Shown here piece by piece: positions 34,315-44,053 of a stretch of DNA of 64,000 nt (the first letter of the stretch is position 1; each line of letters starts with the position of its first letter). The translations under genes and the position numbers were made by a program. The stretch is from Variovorax paradoxus (lineage in GTDB: Bacteria > Pseudomonadota > Gammaproteobacteria > Burkholderiales > Burkholderiaceae_C), in NCBI RefSeq assembly GCF_029919115.1, contig NZ_CP123990.1, forward strand, positions 4,986,501 to 5,050,500, written 5' to 3'. The notes under the pieces are model-generated. The model searched no databases. It saw only the letters and a list, made by a program, of their open reading frames with translations, and was not told the origin of the DNA.

Positions 34315-34806
34315 ATGACGACCTCTTCTCCCCCGTCTTCTTCTACTTCTTCATCGCTTCTCATCCGCCCTCCGGCGCCGGAAGACTACGCAGCCTGGAA
34401 GCCGCTATGGGACGGCTACAACGCCTTCTACAAGCGCGAGGGCCCCACGGCACTGCCCGACGAGATCACGCAGGCAACCTGGCAGCGCTTCTTCGACGCC
34501 TACGAGCCGGTGCACGCACTGGTGGCGGAGCGCGATGGCCGGCTGGTGGGCCTTGCCCACTACCTCTTTCACCGCAGCACCACGCGCATCGAGCCCACGT
34601 GCTACCTGCAAGACCTGTTCACGCTGGAGTCCGAACGCGGCCGTGGCGTGGGGCGCCAGCTGATCGAAGGTGTGTACGCGCACGTGAAGCGCGTGGGCGC
34701 CCACCGGGTGTATTGGCAAACGCACGTCACCAACACCGCAGGGCGCACGCTCTACGACAAGGTGGCCTCGCACGATGGGTTCATCGTGTACGGCACGCTC
34801 GTCTGA
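34315..34806 (+). CDS. GNAT-family acetyltransferase
   Basis: A 163-residue GNAT N-acetyltransferase. After a Ser-rich N-terminus the fold begins LLIRPPAPEDYAAWKPLW. The acetyl-CoA binding motif A is LQDLFTLESERGRGVGRQLIEGV (R-G-x-G-x-G/R type: RGRGVGRQL), followed by YWQTHVTNTAGRTLYDKVA (motif B). The acceptor is unknown. It sits 54 bp downstream of a LysR gene on the same strand. Confidence 0.9.
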   Translation: MTTSSPPSSSTSSSLLIRPPAPEDYAAWKPLWDGYNAFYKREGPTALPDEITQATWQRFFDAYEPVHALVAERDGRLVGLAHYLFHRSTTRIEPTCYLQDLFTLESERGRGVGRQLIEGVYAHVKRVGAHRVYWQTHVTNTAGRTLYDKVASHDGFIVYGTLV

Positions 34807-34830
34807 CCGACGGCCCGCCGAGGCTGCGCA

Positions 34831-35175
34831 TCAGTACTTGATGGTGACGCCGGCTTTCACGCCGTTGTTGTTCTTGCCGTCGCTCAGCACACCGCCCGTG
34901 AGCGACACATTGCCGCCCGTGCTCGCACCCAGCGAGTAGGTCGGCCGCGGCGTGGAGGTGTCGGTGCCTATATAGGTGCCGCTGCCGTCGGGCCGCTCGA
35001 CGCCGATGGTCGCGCCCTTGGTATAGGCCGAGGTTTCGGTAGGGCTGACGTTCGGCGCCACGTAGATGGTGCCCTTCTCGTCACTGTCGACAGGCACCCG
35101 TACGGGCTCGGCCGTTGCGGTAATGGCCACAAAGGAGGCGGCCACGCTCACGCTTGCAAAGGTCAATTTGCTCAT
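34831..35175 (-). CDS. Small exported hypothetical protein
   Basis: A 114-residue protein with a plausible signal peptide (MSKLTFASVSVAASFVAITA, cut near TATAEP). The mature part has alternating short strands with Gly, Ser and Thr (YSLGASTGGNVSLTGGVLSD, ending VKAGVTIKY) and an aromatic last residue, reminiscent of outer-membrane beta strands but too short for a full barrel. I do not recognise a family. The 266 bp between it and the divergent autotransporter gene contains GC-rich hairpins but no motif I can name. Confidence 0.6.
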   Translation of the reverse strand: MSKLTFASVSVAASFVAITATAEPVRVPVDSDEKGTIYVAPNVSPTETSAYTKGATIGVERPDGSGTYIGTDTSTPRPTYSLGASTGGNVSLTGGVLSDGKNNNGVKAGVTIKY

Positions 35176-35633
35176 GGCCCCATCCTGGGGGCTTGAGGGC
35201 GATCTCCCTGTAGGACGAGAGGCAGGCCTGCCCGCATCGGCAGGCGATTTGTCATGGCCCGCACAAAGGTGCGCGGGGACGTTTGTCTCCCCGGAAAAGG
35301 GGCGCACCGCTCATGCCTGAAAGCGCGTGAATTTTTACATTGGCTTCACGGCAAAAGAGCGCTTGCGGTCCGGCATGGACACCAGGCGACGCCCTCGTTG
35401 GCAGGTCACCGGGGGGAACAAGCCGCCAAAAGGGTAAAGCCATGAACAGAATTTTTCGAAGCCTCTGGAATCCTTCGCTCGGCGCCTGGGTTGCCACGCC
35501 TGAAATCTCGTGCGGCCACGCCAGGGCAGTCAGCGGCTGCGGCGGCGCCAGCCATAACGAGGACCGCGCTCGCACCCTGACGCGCGCCGACCTGCCCCTG
35601 CACGCCATCGCCCTGTCCGTGCTGCTGCTCGGC

Positions 35634-35767
35634 GCGGCCCTGGCCCTGCCCGCAGGCGCCGCCGGCGGCAGCGGCGGCCAGCCCACGAGCGACACCTCCC
35701 GCGGCCCTGGCCCTGCCCGCAGGCGCCGCCGGCGGCAGCGGCGGCCAGCCCACGAGCGACACCTCCC
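35634..35767 (+). repeat. 67-bp exact tandem duplication, first
   Basis: Copy 1 at 35634-35700 and copy 2 at 35701-35767 are identical and begin GCGGCCCTGGCCC. 67 is not a multiple of three, so the second copy shifts the autotransporter frame by +1 just after the signal peptide. Confidence 0.97.
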
Positions 35768-37520
35768 TGCACGCCGGCAGCGGCGGCAGCGATGGCCAGG
35801 GCGGCAGCGGCGGGCTCAACGACACCACCGTCAACGCCCACGGCGGCGACGGCGGCGCCTCCACCGAGGCCGGCGCCAGCGCAGGCAGCAGCGCCGACAT
35901 CGGCAGCTTCGCCGGCGCCACCCCCGGCGCCGGCGGCGCCGCAGGCGCTGCCACCACCCTGGTGGGCCCCGGCACCTGGCAGGGCGACGCCGGTGCCGCC
36001 GGCCAATCGCAGACCGGCGACTTTACGAGCGGCAACGGCTATGGCGGCGGGGGCGGCGGCGGCCATGCCGGCAATGCCATGGGCCCGGCCACCACCGCGG
36101 CCACCTTCTCGGCCACCGGCGGTGCGGGCGGCACGGGCGGCAACGGCTACTGGGCCGCCGGCGGCGGCGGTGCAGGCGGCGCGGGCGCCACGCTGCTCGA
36201 CCCTGTGGCCGATGCCGCCAGCAGCGGCGTGCTCACCGGCGGGGCCGGCGGCGCGGGCGGCAATGCTTTTTCCCAGGGCGGAGGCGGCGGGGCGGGCGGC
36301 GCCGGGCTGTGGCTGCGCACGGCCACTCCGGGCCTCACGCTGACCCAGGGCGGCACCCTCGCAGGCGGGGCCGGCGGTGCGGGCGGCTCTGAACTGCCGG
36401 CGGCGCGCAGCAATGCCGCGGGCGGCGGTGGCGGGGCCGGTGGGGCGGGCGTCGCGCTGGCGGGCAGCGCCGCGCTGACGGTGGTCAACACCGGCCAGGT
36501 GCTGGGCGGCGCTGGCGGTGCGGGCGGGGCCGGCGGCGGCGGGGTGGGAGGCACCGGAGCACCCGGTGCAGGCGGCGACGGCGGGGCCGGGCTGGCTTCT
36601 GTCGCCCCAGGCGTCACGGTGGTCAACACCGGCACCCTCGCGGGCGGAGCAGGCGGCACCGGCGGGGCCAACAGCAACGGCGGGGCCGCAGGCCTGCCCG
36701 GGGCCGGCGGCGCCGGTGTCACGGGCGCCGACCTGGACCTGCAGAACAGCGGCACCCTGGCCGGCGGGCTGGGCGGCGACGGGCTCACGCGCGCACCGGC
36801 GGTGGCCTTCACCGGCGGCAGCGGCAACCGGCTGCTCTTGAACGCGGGCGGCACGATGCTGGGCGCGGTGGCCATCGGCAGCGGCGCGAGCGCGCGGATC
36901 GTGGCCGGCGCGGACGGGCTGGACCTGGGCAATGCGCTGCTCTTGGGCGGCACGGGCACCCTCGACACCGACGGCCACGGCCTGGCCTGGTCGGGCCCGA
37001 TCTCGGGCGCAGGCGCGCTGGTGAAGGTGGGGGCGGGCACATTGACCCTGAGCGGGGCGAACACGTACACGGGCGCCACGCAGGTGGCGGCGGGCAGCCT
37101 GCGCGCGGGGGCGGCAGGCACCTTGAGCAGCGCGAGCGCGTTCACGGTGGAGGCCGGGGCGGTGCTGGACCTGGCGGGGCACAGCCAGACGATTGCGGGC
37201 ATGGCCAGCGCGGGTACGGTGTCGCTGCTGAGCGGTGTGCCGGGGGCGACGCTGACGGTGCAGGGGCCGTGGGTGGGCAACGGCGGCACGCTGCGCCTGG
37301 GCACGGCGCTGGGGGGCAGCGGCAGCCTGAGCGACCGGCTGATTTTGAGCGGCTGCACGGCGATTGCGAGCGGCACGACGACCATCCAGGTGACGAACCT
37401 GGGCGGGCTGGGGGCGCTGACGGTGGGCAGCGGCATCGAGGTGGTGACGGCGATGAACGGGGCGACGACCACGGCGCAGACCACGCGCGATGCGTTCCGC
37501 CTGGCCGGCGGGCATGTGGA

Positions 37521-37654
37521 TGCGGGGGCCTATGAGTACCGGCTGCATGCGGCCGATGCCTCGGGGGCGGGGGAGAACTGGTATTTGTGCGGGGGCCTAT
37601 GAGTACCGGCTGCATGCGGCCGATGCCTCGGGGGCGGGGGAGAACTGGTATTTG
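37521..37654 (+). repeat. 67-bp exact tandem duplication, second
   Basis: Copy 1 at 37521-37587 and copy 2 at 37588-37654 are identical and begin TGCGGGGGCCTATG. Same unit length as the first duplication but unrelated sequence. It shifts the frame by +1 before the proline-rich linker and barrel. Confidence 0.97.
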
Positions 37655-38823
37655 CGGTCCGGCATCATCGTTGCGCCGCCACCTCCGCCACCACCGCCGC
37701 CGGCGCCACCAGCACCTTCGCCTTCGCCTTCGCCATCGCCATCGCCTTCTCCGGCACCGGCGCCCGCACCTGAAAACGGCGACCCGCTGCGCAATGACGG
37801 CTCACAGAACCCGGCAGGCATCACCGTGCCCACCTACCGCGCCGAAGTGCCGCTGTATGCGGCGTTGCCGGAGCAGTTCCGCCAGTCCAACCTGGCCATG
37901 GTGGGCAACCTCCACCAACGCGTCGGCGACGAGAGCATGGTCCCCACCGGCCCTGCCGCGTCCAGCCAGGGCCTTCGCCAGGGCTGGGCCCGCATCATCA
38001 GCATGGACCGCACCATCAGCCAGGCCGGCACCGTGGGCCCCACCAGCGAAGGGCGCCTCACGGGCTTCCAGGCCGGCAACGACCTGTGGGCCGATCCGAA
38101 CTGGCGCATCGGCCTGTACGTGGGCCAGCTCGAGGGCGACGTGCGCGTGAGCGGCTTTGCGCGAGGGATACCGGGCTACGCCGCCGGCTCCAACGACTTG
38201 CGAAGCCAGTACCTGGGCGCCTACGCCACCTGGAAGAACGACGACGGCCTGTACGTGGACGGCGTGCTGCAAGCCGGACGCCACCGCTACACCGCGGGCA
38301 CGGACCTGGGCGCTTCCAGCTCGGGCAAGGGCCGCAGCCTGCTGGCTTCCATCGAGGTGGGCCAGGCCTTCCGCATTTCTCCGGAATGGATCGTCGAGCC
38401 GCAGCTGCAACTGGTGCACCAGCGCGTGAGCCTGGACGACACCGGCATTGTCGGCGCCGTGGTGCAGCAAGACAGCCACAGCGGCTGGCTGGTGCGCGCA
38501 GGGGTGCGCATCAAGGGCGAGCTGACCACCAGCGCCGGGCCGCTGCAGCCCTATGCGCGGCTCAACGTGTACCGCAGCAGCAGCGGCACCGACGTGGCAC
38601 GCTTCGTCGGTCCGGCGGGCTACACAGACATTGCCACCCGCACCGGCGGCACCAGCACCGAGCTTGCGGCGGGCGCCACGCTGCGGCTCACCCAGAACAT
38701 GAGCCTGTATGGAGAGCTGGGCAAGTTCTGGGCATCGGGCGGCGACTCGCGCACGAAGAGCGGCCTGAACGGCAGCGTGGGCGTGAAGATCCGCTGGTAG
38801 GACCTGCCGCCGCCACCTGGCAC

Positions 38824-39495
38824 CTATCTAGGCGAGACCACCACCGCCGCAGGCGCATCGGGCATGGCCAGCGGGTTGAGCCCGGGCGCGGCCACCCGCG
38901 TCAGCGTGTTGCGGTCGGTGTGATGAAAGGGTTCGGCCCGCCCCTGGATCTGCATCACGGTGTCCTGGTCGTAAGACCAGGTGCCGTCGGCGTTGATGGT
39001 GACCGTGATGTTCCACTCCAGCGTGGTGAAGGCCTCTTCGATGAACGGGTTGGACACGATGCCGTTCACCAGGCTGCCTCGCTCGGCGCTGAGCGTGAAG
39101 CGCGTGTCGCCGGCCTTCGCATGGCCGCTGGCCATGGCCACCTGGCCGCGCGGAATGGCCAGCGTGTGCAGCACCGTGCCGGTGGCCGGCTCCCAGAGCC
39201 AGTAGCCCACCTGGTCGTGGTACATCTTGGTGAGGCCGGGCTTGTGGATGTAGGTGTGATAGCGCAGGCCATACAGCAGCTGCGGGCCGTTGGTCTGCGG
39301 ATCGATGGGCTGCAGCTCGTAGCGCTCGACGTAGACCTGCGTCTTGGGGCCTTCGCGCTTGGGCTTCACGTCCACGCCGCGGCTGCCCTCCCAGATGCCG
39401 GCCATGGCGCGCAGCGGCCCCAGGTTGGCAAGGGTGTCGGGGTCGGCATTCGGCTCGGTGTAGATGTCTTCGGTCATGGTGGGGCTGTCGATCAT
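38824..39495 (-). CDS. Heme-binding beta-barrel (nitrobindin-like) protein
   Basis: A 223-residue cytoplasmic protein of the nitrobindin/THAP4-like heme-binding beta-barrel (DUF1794-type) family. The start of the barrel is LRAMAGIWEGSRGVD, a variant of the GxWxGxG signature. Later segments YHDQVGYWLWEPATGTVLHTLAIPRG and TTLEWNITVTINADGTWSYDQ match the family pattern. Nitrobindins bind ferric heme and interact with NO or peroxynitrite; this member may bind other ligands. Start at ATG 39495 or 39477; neither has a strong ribosome binding site. Confidence 0.8.
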   Translation of the reverse strand: MIDSPTMTEDIYTEPNADPDTLANLGPLRAMAGIWEGSRGVDVKPKREGPKTQVYVERYELQPIDPQTNGPQLLYGLRYHTYIHKPGLTKMYHDQVGYWLWEPATGTVLHTLAIPRGQVAMASGHAKAGDTRFTLSAERGSLVNGIVSNPFIEEAFTTLEWNITVTINADGTWSYDQDTVMQIQGRAEPFHHTDRNTLTRVAAPGLNPLAMPDAPAAVVVSPR

Positions 39496-39542
39496 GCGAT
39501 CGAACGGTGGGTTTTGAATTTTTCTGATGGGGCGAGCAGGCG

Positions 39543-40853
39543 CTAGGCGCCGTGCCCAGCCGGTTTGTCTGGCGCGGCCAGCACCCGGTCGATCCGGCGC
39601 CCCTCGAGCGCGGCAATCTCGAAGCGCCAGCCCACGCATTCGATCACCTCGCCCGCTTCTGGCAGATGGCCCGAAACGGCCATCAGCAAACCGGCAACTG
39701 TGTTGTAGCGCCCGCGCTCCTCCTCGGGCAGCTCGCGAATGCCAAGCCGTGCGCGCAGCTCCGAAACCGGCATCAGCCCGTCGAGCTCCCATACGCCGTC
39801 GGGCCGCTCGCGGGCCCATGCGTCGGTGAGCGTGCCGGGCTGCAACTCTCCGGTAATGGCTTCGAGCATGTCGCGCGGCGTCATGAGGCCCTGCACCACG
39901 CCGTACTCGTCGACCACGAACACCAGGCGGCCGCCGCGTTCGCGGAACTGCTCGAGCAGTTCCATGCCGGTGAGGGTTTCGGGCACGAACACCGCCGGCG
40001 CGGCCTCTTGCCCGAGCACGCCCGCGTGCTCCGTGCCCAGCCTCAGCAGATGCGCCACGCTGATCACGCCCACCACGTCGTCCAGCGAATTGCGGCACAC
40101 CGGGTACCACGAATGCACGATGTTGAGCGCGCCCGCGTCCGCCACCTTCTTCAGCGCCTGCGCCACGGTGTCAGACGCGTCGAGCCATTCGATGTCAGCG
40201 CGCGGGATCATCAGCGACGACAGCCGCCGGTCGTCCAGGTGGAACACGTTGCGCACCATCTGGTGCTCGTGCTGCTCGATCACGCCCGCGTCCACGCCCT
40301 CTTCCAGGCTGGCCGAGATTTCTTCCTCGGTCATCGAGCGGGCGGCATTGGCGTCGATGCGCAGCAGCTTCAGCACGGTGGCCGTGGCGCCCGCCAGCAG
40401 CCACACAAACGGCTTGGCGCCCTTGGCCAGCCCGCGCATGGGGCGCGACACCCAGCGCGCCACGGGTTCGGGGTAGAGCTGGCCGATGCGCTTGGGCACC
40501 AGCTCGCCGAAGATGATGGTGAAGAAGGTAATGCCGGTGACCACCACGGCGGTGGAAACCACGCTGGCCGTGCCGCGGCCCATGCCGAGGTTTTCCATCC
40601 AGACTGCGAGCGGAGCGGCAAAGGCGGCTTCGCCCACGATACCGCTGAGCATGCCGATCGACGTGATGCCGATCTGCACGGTCGAGAGGAAATGGGTCGG
40701 TTCCTCCATCAACCGGAGCGCGGCCTCGGCGCCGGCGTCTCCTGTCTCGGCCAGCGCTGCCAGGCGCGCGCGCCGGCTGGTTGAAAGGGCCATTTCGGAC
40801 ATTGCGAACAACGCATTCAGCGTGGTCAGCAAAGCCAGCAGGAGAACATCCAT
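39543..40853 (-). CDS. CorC/HlyC-type CBS-domain membrane protein (DUF21 family)
   Basis: A 436-residue inner-membrane protein. The N-terminal DUF21 (CNNM) domain has three or four membrane helices (about 1-180), including GITFFTIIFGELVPKRIGQL. A CBS pair follows (about 200-335, MIPRADIEWLDASDTVAQAL and VVGVISVAHLL), then a CorC_HlyC transporter-associated domain at the C-terminus. Family members act in Mg2+/Co2+ efflux or handling; the hemolysin label is historical. ATG 40853 is chosen because it starts at the first helix and avoids overlap with the divergent apaH; the frame is open to 40883. Confidence 0.9.
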   Translation of the reverse strand: MDVLLLALLTTLNALFAMSEMALSTSRRARLAALAETGDAGAEAALRLMEEPTHFLSTVQIGITSIGMLSGIVGEAAFAAPLAVWMENLGMGRGTASVVSTAVVVTGITFFTIIFGELVPKRIGQLYPEPVARWVSRPMRGLAKGAKPFVWLLAGATATVLKLLRIDANAARSMTEEEISASLEEGVDAGVIEQHEHQMVRNVFHLDDRRLSSLMIPRADIEWLDASDTVAQALKKVADAGALNIVHSWYPVCRNSLDDVVGVISVAHLLRLGTEHAGVLGQEAAPAVFVPETLTGMELLEQFRERGGRLVFVVDEYGVVQGLMTPRDMLEAITGELQPGTLTDAWARERPDGVWELDGLMPVSELRARLGIRELPEEERGRYNTVAGLLMAVSGHLPEAGEVIECVGWRFEIAALEGRRIDRVLAAPDKPAGHGA

Positions 40854-40876
40854 GAACAGGGGGTGAAAATAAGGAA

Positions 40877-41719
40877 ATGGCACTTTACTTGATCGGCGAC
40901 ATCCAGGGCTGCGACAGCGCCCTCCAGAAACTGCTCGACACGATCGGTTTTTCTCCCAGCCGCGACACCGTCGTGCTGCTCGGCGACCTGGTCAACCGCG
41001 GTCCCGATTCGGCCGCGGTGCTGCGCCGCGTGCAGGGCTACGGCGCCTCGGCGCTCAGCCTCTTGGGCAACCACGACCTGCACCTGCTGGGCGTGGCGCA
41101 CGGTGCGCGCAAGCCAAGCCGCAAGGACACGCTGGCGGGGCTGCTCGAAGCGCCAGACAGCGAAGCCCTGCTCGAATGGGTGCGCCAGCAGCACATGGCG
41201 CTGCACATGCAGATCGGCGGCGGCGACCTGCTCATGGTGCACGCCGGCGTGCTGCCGCAGTGGACCGTGGGCGAGACGCTGGTGCTGGCGGCCGAGGTCG
41301 AATCGGTGCTGCGCGGGCCGGCGCTCGGTGAGTTCTTGCTCACCATGTACGGCAACGAGCCCGCGCAGTGGAGCGATACGCTCACCGGCAGCGCGCGGCT
41401 GCGCGCCATCGTGAACGCGCTCACGCGCATGCGCTTCTGCTCGGCCGAGGGCGTGATGGAGTTCGAAACCAAGGACGGCGCCGCCACCGCGCCCGACGGC
41501 TTCATGCCGTGGTTCGACGTGCCCGGCCGCAAAACCGCGAATGCCACCGTCGCGTTCGGCCATTGGTCCACGCTGGGCTGGCTTTCGCGGCCCGACCTGC
41601 TTTCTACCGACACGGGTTGCGTCTGGGGCGGCTGCCTCAGCGCGGTGCGCATCGGCGCCACGCTGGACGAGCGCGAGCTGATCCAGGTGAAGTGCGAGCA
41701 GGCGCAGAAGCCCGGCTGA
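40877..41719 (+). CDS. apaH: Symmetrical bis(5'-nucleosyl)-tetraphosphatase
   Basis: Hydrolyses Ap4A and NpnN dinucleotides (including RNA caps) symmetrically. The 280-residue metallophosphatase has GDIQGC near the N-terminus, GDLVNRGPDS, LLGNHDLHLLG and later HAGVLPQW, all conserved metal-binding motifs of the ApaH group. ATG 40877 begins MALYLIGDIQG, exactly the family start. The start lies 23 bp from the divergent CorC-like gene. Confidence 0.96.
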   Translation: MALYLIGDIQGCDSALQKLLDTIGFSPSRDTVVLLGDLVNRGPDSAAVLRRVQGYGASALSLLGNHDLHLLGVAHGARKPSRKDTLAGLLEAPDSEALLEWVRQQHMALHMQIGGGDLLMVHAGVLPQWTVGETLVLAAEVESVLRGPALGEFLLTMYGNEPAQWSDTLTGSARLRAIVNALTRMRFCSAEGVMEFETKDGAATAPDGFMPWFDVPGRKTANATVAFGHWSTLGWLSRPDLLSTDTGCVWGGCLSAVRIGATLDERELIQVKCEQAQKPG

Positions 41720-41740
41720 ACCTGTCAGGCCCGCAAGCCG

Positions 41741-42457
41741 TCAGCTGCGCGGCAGGCGAAAGCGGTCGAGCGCCATGCGCTGCGTGCCTCGGGCGTCGAA
41801 ATTTTCCGGCGCAAGCCAGCGCTCCAACGCCGTGCGCAACGCCGGCCATTCGCTGTCGACAATCGAAAACCACGCGGTGTCGCGGCTTCGGCCCTTGTAG
41901 ACGATCGCCTGCCGGAAGATGCCTTCGAACTGGAAGCCCAGGCGCAAGGCAGCGCGCCTGGAAGGCTCGTTGAGGCTGTCGCATTTCCATTCGTAGCGGC
42001 GGTAGCCGAGCTCGTCGAAGGCCAGCTTCATCAGCAGGTACTGGGCTTCGGTGGACATGGGCGTCTGCTTCAGCAGCGGAGAAAAAACGACGGCGCCCAC
42101 CTCGATGCTGCCGTGGGCCGGGTCGATGCGCATCAGCGCCAGCGTACCGACGGCCCGGCCGCTCTGCAGGTCGATGACCGCGAAGTGCATGGGATCTGCG
42201 CCCTGCGCGGCGCGTTCGATGTAGGCCCTGGTACTTGCCGCGTCGGCGGGCCGGTCGAAGAACAGGTAGGTCCAGTCGCGTTCGTCGGGCGCCATTGCAT
42301 AGGCGGCATGGAGGTCGTCGGCGTGCCTGGCGGCGTCGAGCGGTTCGAGCACGCAGCAGCGCCCCACGATGGGGCGGCGCGGCGGCTTGGAACGGGGGGT
42401 CCATTCGGGCACCAGGGGACCGATGGCTTGGCCGTATTCGTTGTGGCGAACTGACAT
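41741..42457 (-). CDS. RimJ/RimL-type GNAT acetyltransferase
   Basis: A 238-residue acetyltransferase of the RimJ/RimL group. Motifs include VLEPLDAARHADDLHAAY at the start of the fold, HFAVIDLQSGRAVGTLALMRID, GSIEVGAVVFSPLLKQT and YRRYEWKCDSLNEPSRRAALRLGFQFEG (acetyl-CoA and dimer region). Acceptor is unknown. It is divergent from a MocR regulator gene, the classic arrangement for a MocR target, with a palindrome in the space between. Confidence 0.9.
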   Translation of the reverse strand: MSVRHNEYGQAIGPLVPEWTPRSKPPRRPIVGRCCVLEPLDAARHADDLHAAYAMAPDERDWTYLFFDRPADAASTRAYIERAAQGADPMHFAVIDLQSGRAVGTLALMRIDPAHGSIEVGAVVFSPLLKQTPMSTEAQYLLMKLAFDELGYRRYEWKCDSLNEPSRRAALRLGFQFEGIFRQAIVYKGRSRDTAWFSIVDSEWPALRTALERWLAPENFDARGTQRMALDRFRLPRS

Positions 42458-42536
42458 GGGGAGACTTTCGGAGGCAAGTAGCGGCAGTGCCGGGAAACGG
42501 TAAAGTACGTGCCGCGTGGCGCCATCGGAAGTACCA

Positions 42537-42557
42537 CACCATGTTCATTTCATGGTG
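42537..42557. promoter_or_regulatory. Candidate MocR operator
   Basis: CACCATG-TTCATTT-CATGGTG, a perfect 7-bp inverted repeat, lies between the divergent acetyltransferase and MocR genes and ends 14 bp before the MocR ATG. Position suggests autoregulation. Confidence 0.5.
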
Positions 42558-42571
42558 CCACGTTTTCGCTC

Positions 42572-44053
42572 ATGAGCAACATTCCCCACCTTGACGCGGC
42601 CGCGCTGTTCGAATCCCCTTTGGCGCGGGACCGCGAAGCCGGCTCGATGCAGCGCCAGCTGCACGAGCGCCTGAAGCGAGCAATTCTTGACGGCAGCCTG
42701 GCGCCGGGCTACCGGTTGCCCGGATCGCGCGCGTTGGCCGAATCGCTCGCTGTCTCGCGCAATACCGTCACCGCAACCTACGAGCATCTGGCTGCGGAGG
42801 GCTACGTGCGGCCCGACCGCCAGGGCACGCGGGTCATCGAACTGGCCTCGCCGGCGTTGCCGGGGCGCCCGGGAAAATCCGCCGGCGCCCCAGCCACCGC
42901 GCGTCGCCTGGCCGGCATCAAGCCGAGCACGCCCTTCACCGTTCCCGATGCGGCGCTGCGCCCGGGCGTGCCTGCGCTGTCGCACTTTCCATCCGCAGCC
43001 TGGCGGAGTGCGCTGGACCGGGCCATGCGCGCGGCCAGCCCCGCAACGCTCGGCTACGGACATCCGCTGGGCGAACCGCAACTGCGCGCAGCCATCGCAC
43101 GGCACCTGGCCATTGCGCGCGGGGTCCGATGCGAGGCATCGCAGGTGGTCATCGCCGAAGGCGCGCAGGAAGCCATCTCCCTGTGCGTGCGGCTGCTGGC
43201 GAACCCCGGCGAAACGGGTTGGGTCGAAGACCCGGGCTATCGCGGTGCGAAGGCAGCCATGCATGCCGGCGACATGCGCATCGTGCCCGTGCGGGTCGAC
43301 GCCGAGGGCCTGTGCGCAAGCGCAAGCGATTGGCAGAAGCACCCGCCCCGGTTGGTCTACACCACGCCGTCGCACCAGTACCCGGCCGGTGCCGTGCTGA
43401 GCATTGCGCGCCGCCTGGCACTCATCGCGGAAGCCCGCCGGCACGGCGCCTGGATCATCGAGGACGACTACGACAGCGAGTTCCGCCACACCGGCGAACC
43501 CATAGGAGCCATGCAGGGGTTGGTGGAAGATGCACCGGTGCTCTACGTCGGCACCTTCAGCAAGACGATGTTCCCGTCGCTGCGGCTCGGCTTTCTGGTG
43601 CTGCCGCGGCAGCTCATGGCGGTGGCGCAGACGCCGCTTGGTGAAATGCTGCGCGGCGGCCACCGCCACGAACAGCTGGCCATGGCCGACTTCATCGAGA
43701 GCGGGCAGTTCAGCCGGCACCTGGGCCGCATGCGCCGGCTCTACCGCGAGCGGCAGCAAGCGCTTCGGGTGGCGCTGACCCGGCACCTCAAGGTGCCGCA
43801 CCAGATCGACGGCGGCTATTGCGGACTGCATCTCACGGTGCGGCTGCCTGCCCGCTTCGACGACCGGCGGATCGCCGCCGAAGCGCTGCGCCATCAAATC
43901 GCGCCCGTGCCGCTGTCGAGCTTTGCAATACAACCCAGGGCGGCGGACAACGGGTTGGTGCTGGGCTACGGCAACACCTCGGCGGAACTCTTCGAGCCGC
44001 TGGTCAAGCGCCTGTCGCAGCTGGTGCGGTCCGCGGAGCGCGGCCAGGCTTGA
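42572..44053 (+). CDS. MocR-family regulator (GntR HTH fused to aminotransferase fold)
   Basis: A 493-residue fusion protein. An N-terminal GntR winged helix-turn-helix (LHERLKRAILDGSLAPGYRL, then LAESLAVSRNTVTATYEHLAAEG) is joined to a type I aminotransferase-like domain that binds PLP. The PLP lysine is in TFSKTMFPSLRLG, with EDDYDSEFRH upstream. MocR proteins such as PdxR and GabR sense PLP with or without an amino compound. Here the divergent neighbour is an acetyltransferase, suggesting that it is the target. ATG 42572 has no strong ribosome binding site; the longer frame to 42509 crosses the palindrome. Confidence 0.93.
   Translation: MSNIPHLDAAALFESPLARDREAGSMQRQLHERLKRAILDGSLAPGYRLPGSRALAESLAVSRNTVTATYEHLAAEGYVRPDRQGTRVIELASPALPGRPGKSAGAPATARRLAGIKPSTPFTVPDAALRPGVPALSHFPSAAWRSALDRAMRAASPATLGYGHPLGEPQLRAAIARHLAIARGVRCEASQVVIAEGAQEAISLCVRLLANPGETGWVEDPGYRGAKAAMHAGDMRIVPVRVDAEGLCASASDWQKHPPRLVYTTPSHQYPAGAVLSIARRLALIAEARRHGAWIIEDDYDSEFRHTGEPIGAMQGLVEDAPVLYVGTFSKTMFPSLRLGFLVLPRQLMAVAQTPLGEMLRGGHRHEQLAMADFIESGQFSRHLGRMRRLYRERQQALRVALTRHLKVPHQIDGGYCGLHLTVRLPARFDDRRIAAEALRHQIAPVPLSSFAIQPRAADNGLVLGYGNTSAELFEPLVKRLSQLVRSAERGQA

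Larger units (their letters stand above)
35442..38800 (+). pseudogene. Type V autotransporter with ESPR, broken by two 67-bp duplications
   Basis: Reading restored, this is a 1074-residue surface autotransporter. It starts with an extended signal peptide region (MNRIFRSLWNPSLGAWV), then a hydrophobic signal core (LPLHAIALSVLLLGAALALP). The passenger is Gly/Ala-rich (GGAGGAGG-type repeats) and contains an autotransporter-associated strand repeat (VGAGTLTLSGANTYTGAT). A Pro/Ser-Pro linker follows, then a C-terminal beta-barrel ending VGVKIRW. In the given sequence the frame changes twice: frame from 35442, frame of 35962-37602, and frame of 37490-38800. Each change coincides with an exact 67-bp tandem duplication (35634-35767 and 37521-37654); removing one copy of each restores one ORF. 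Sequencing or assembly error is the most likely cause. Confidence 0.85.

Noticed and set aside
35176..35441. Riboswitch-like leader before the autotransporter gene
   Set aside because: GC-rich hairpins can be drawn, but none matched the conserved cores of riboswitch classes that I know.
36030..36760. Short GC-rich repeats in the autotransporter passenger as a CRISPR or minisatellite
   Set aside because: Repeats are irregular, in frame and encode Gly/Ala; there are no constant-length spacers.
35530..37548. Long minus-strand open frame (672 codons) opposite the autotransporter
   Set aside because: It is Arg/Gln/Ala-rich with no domain, arises from GC-skewed codon positions of the Gly-rich passenger, and lacks a ribosome binding site.
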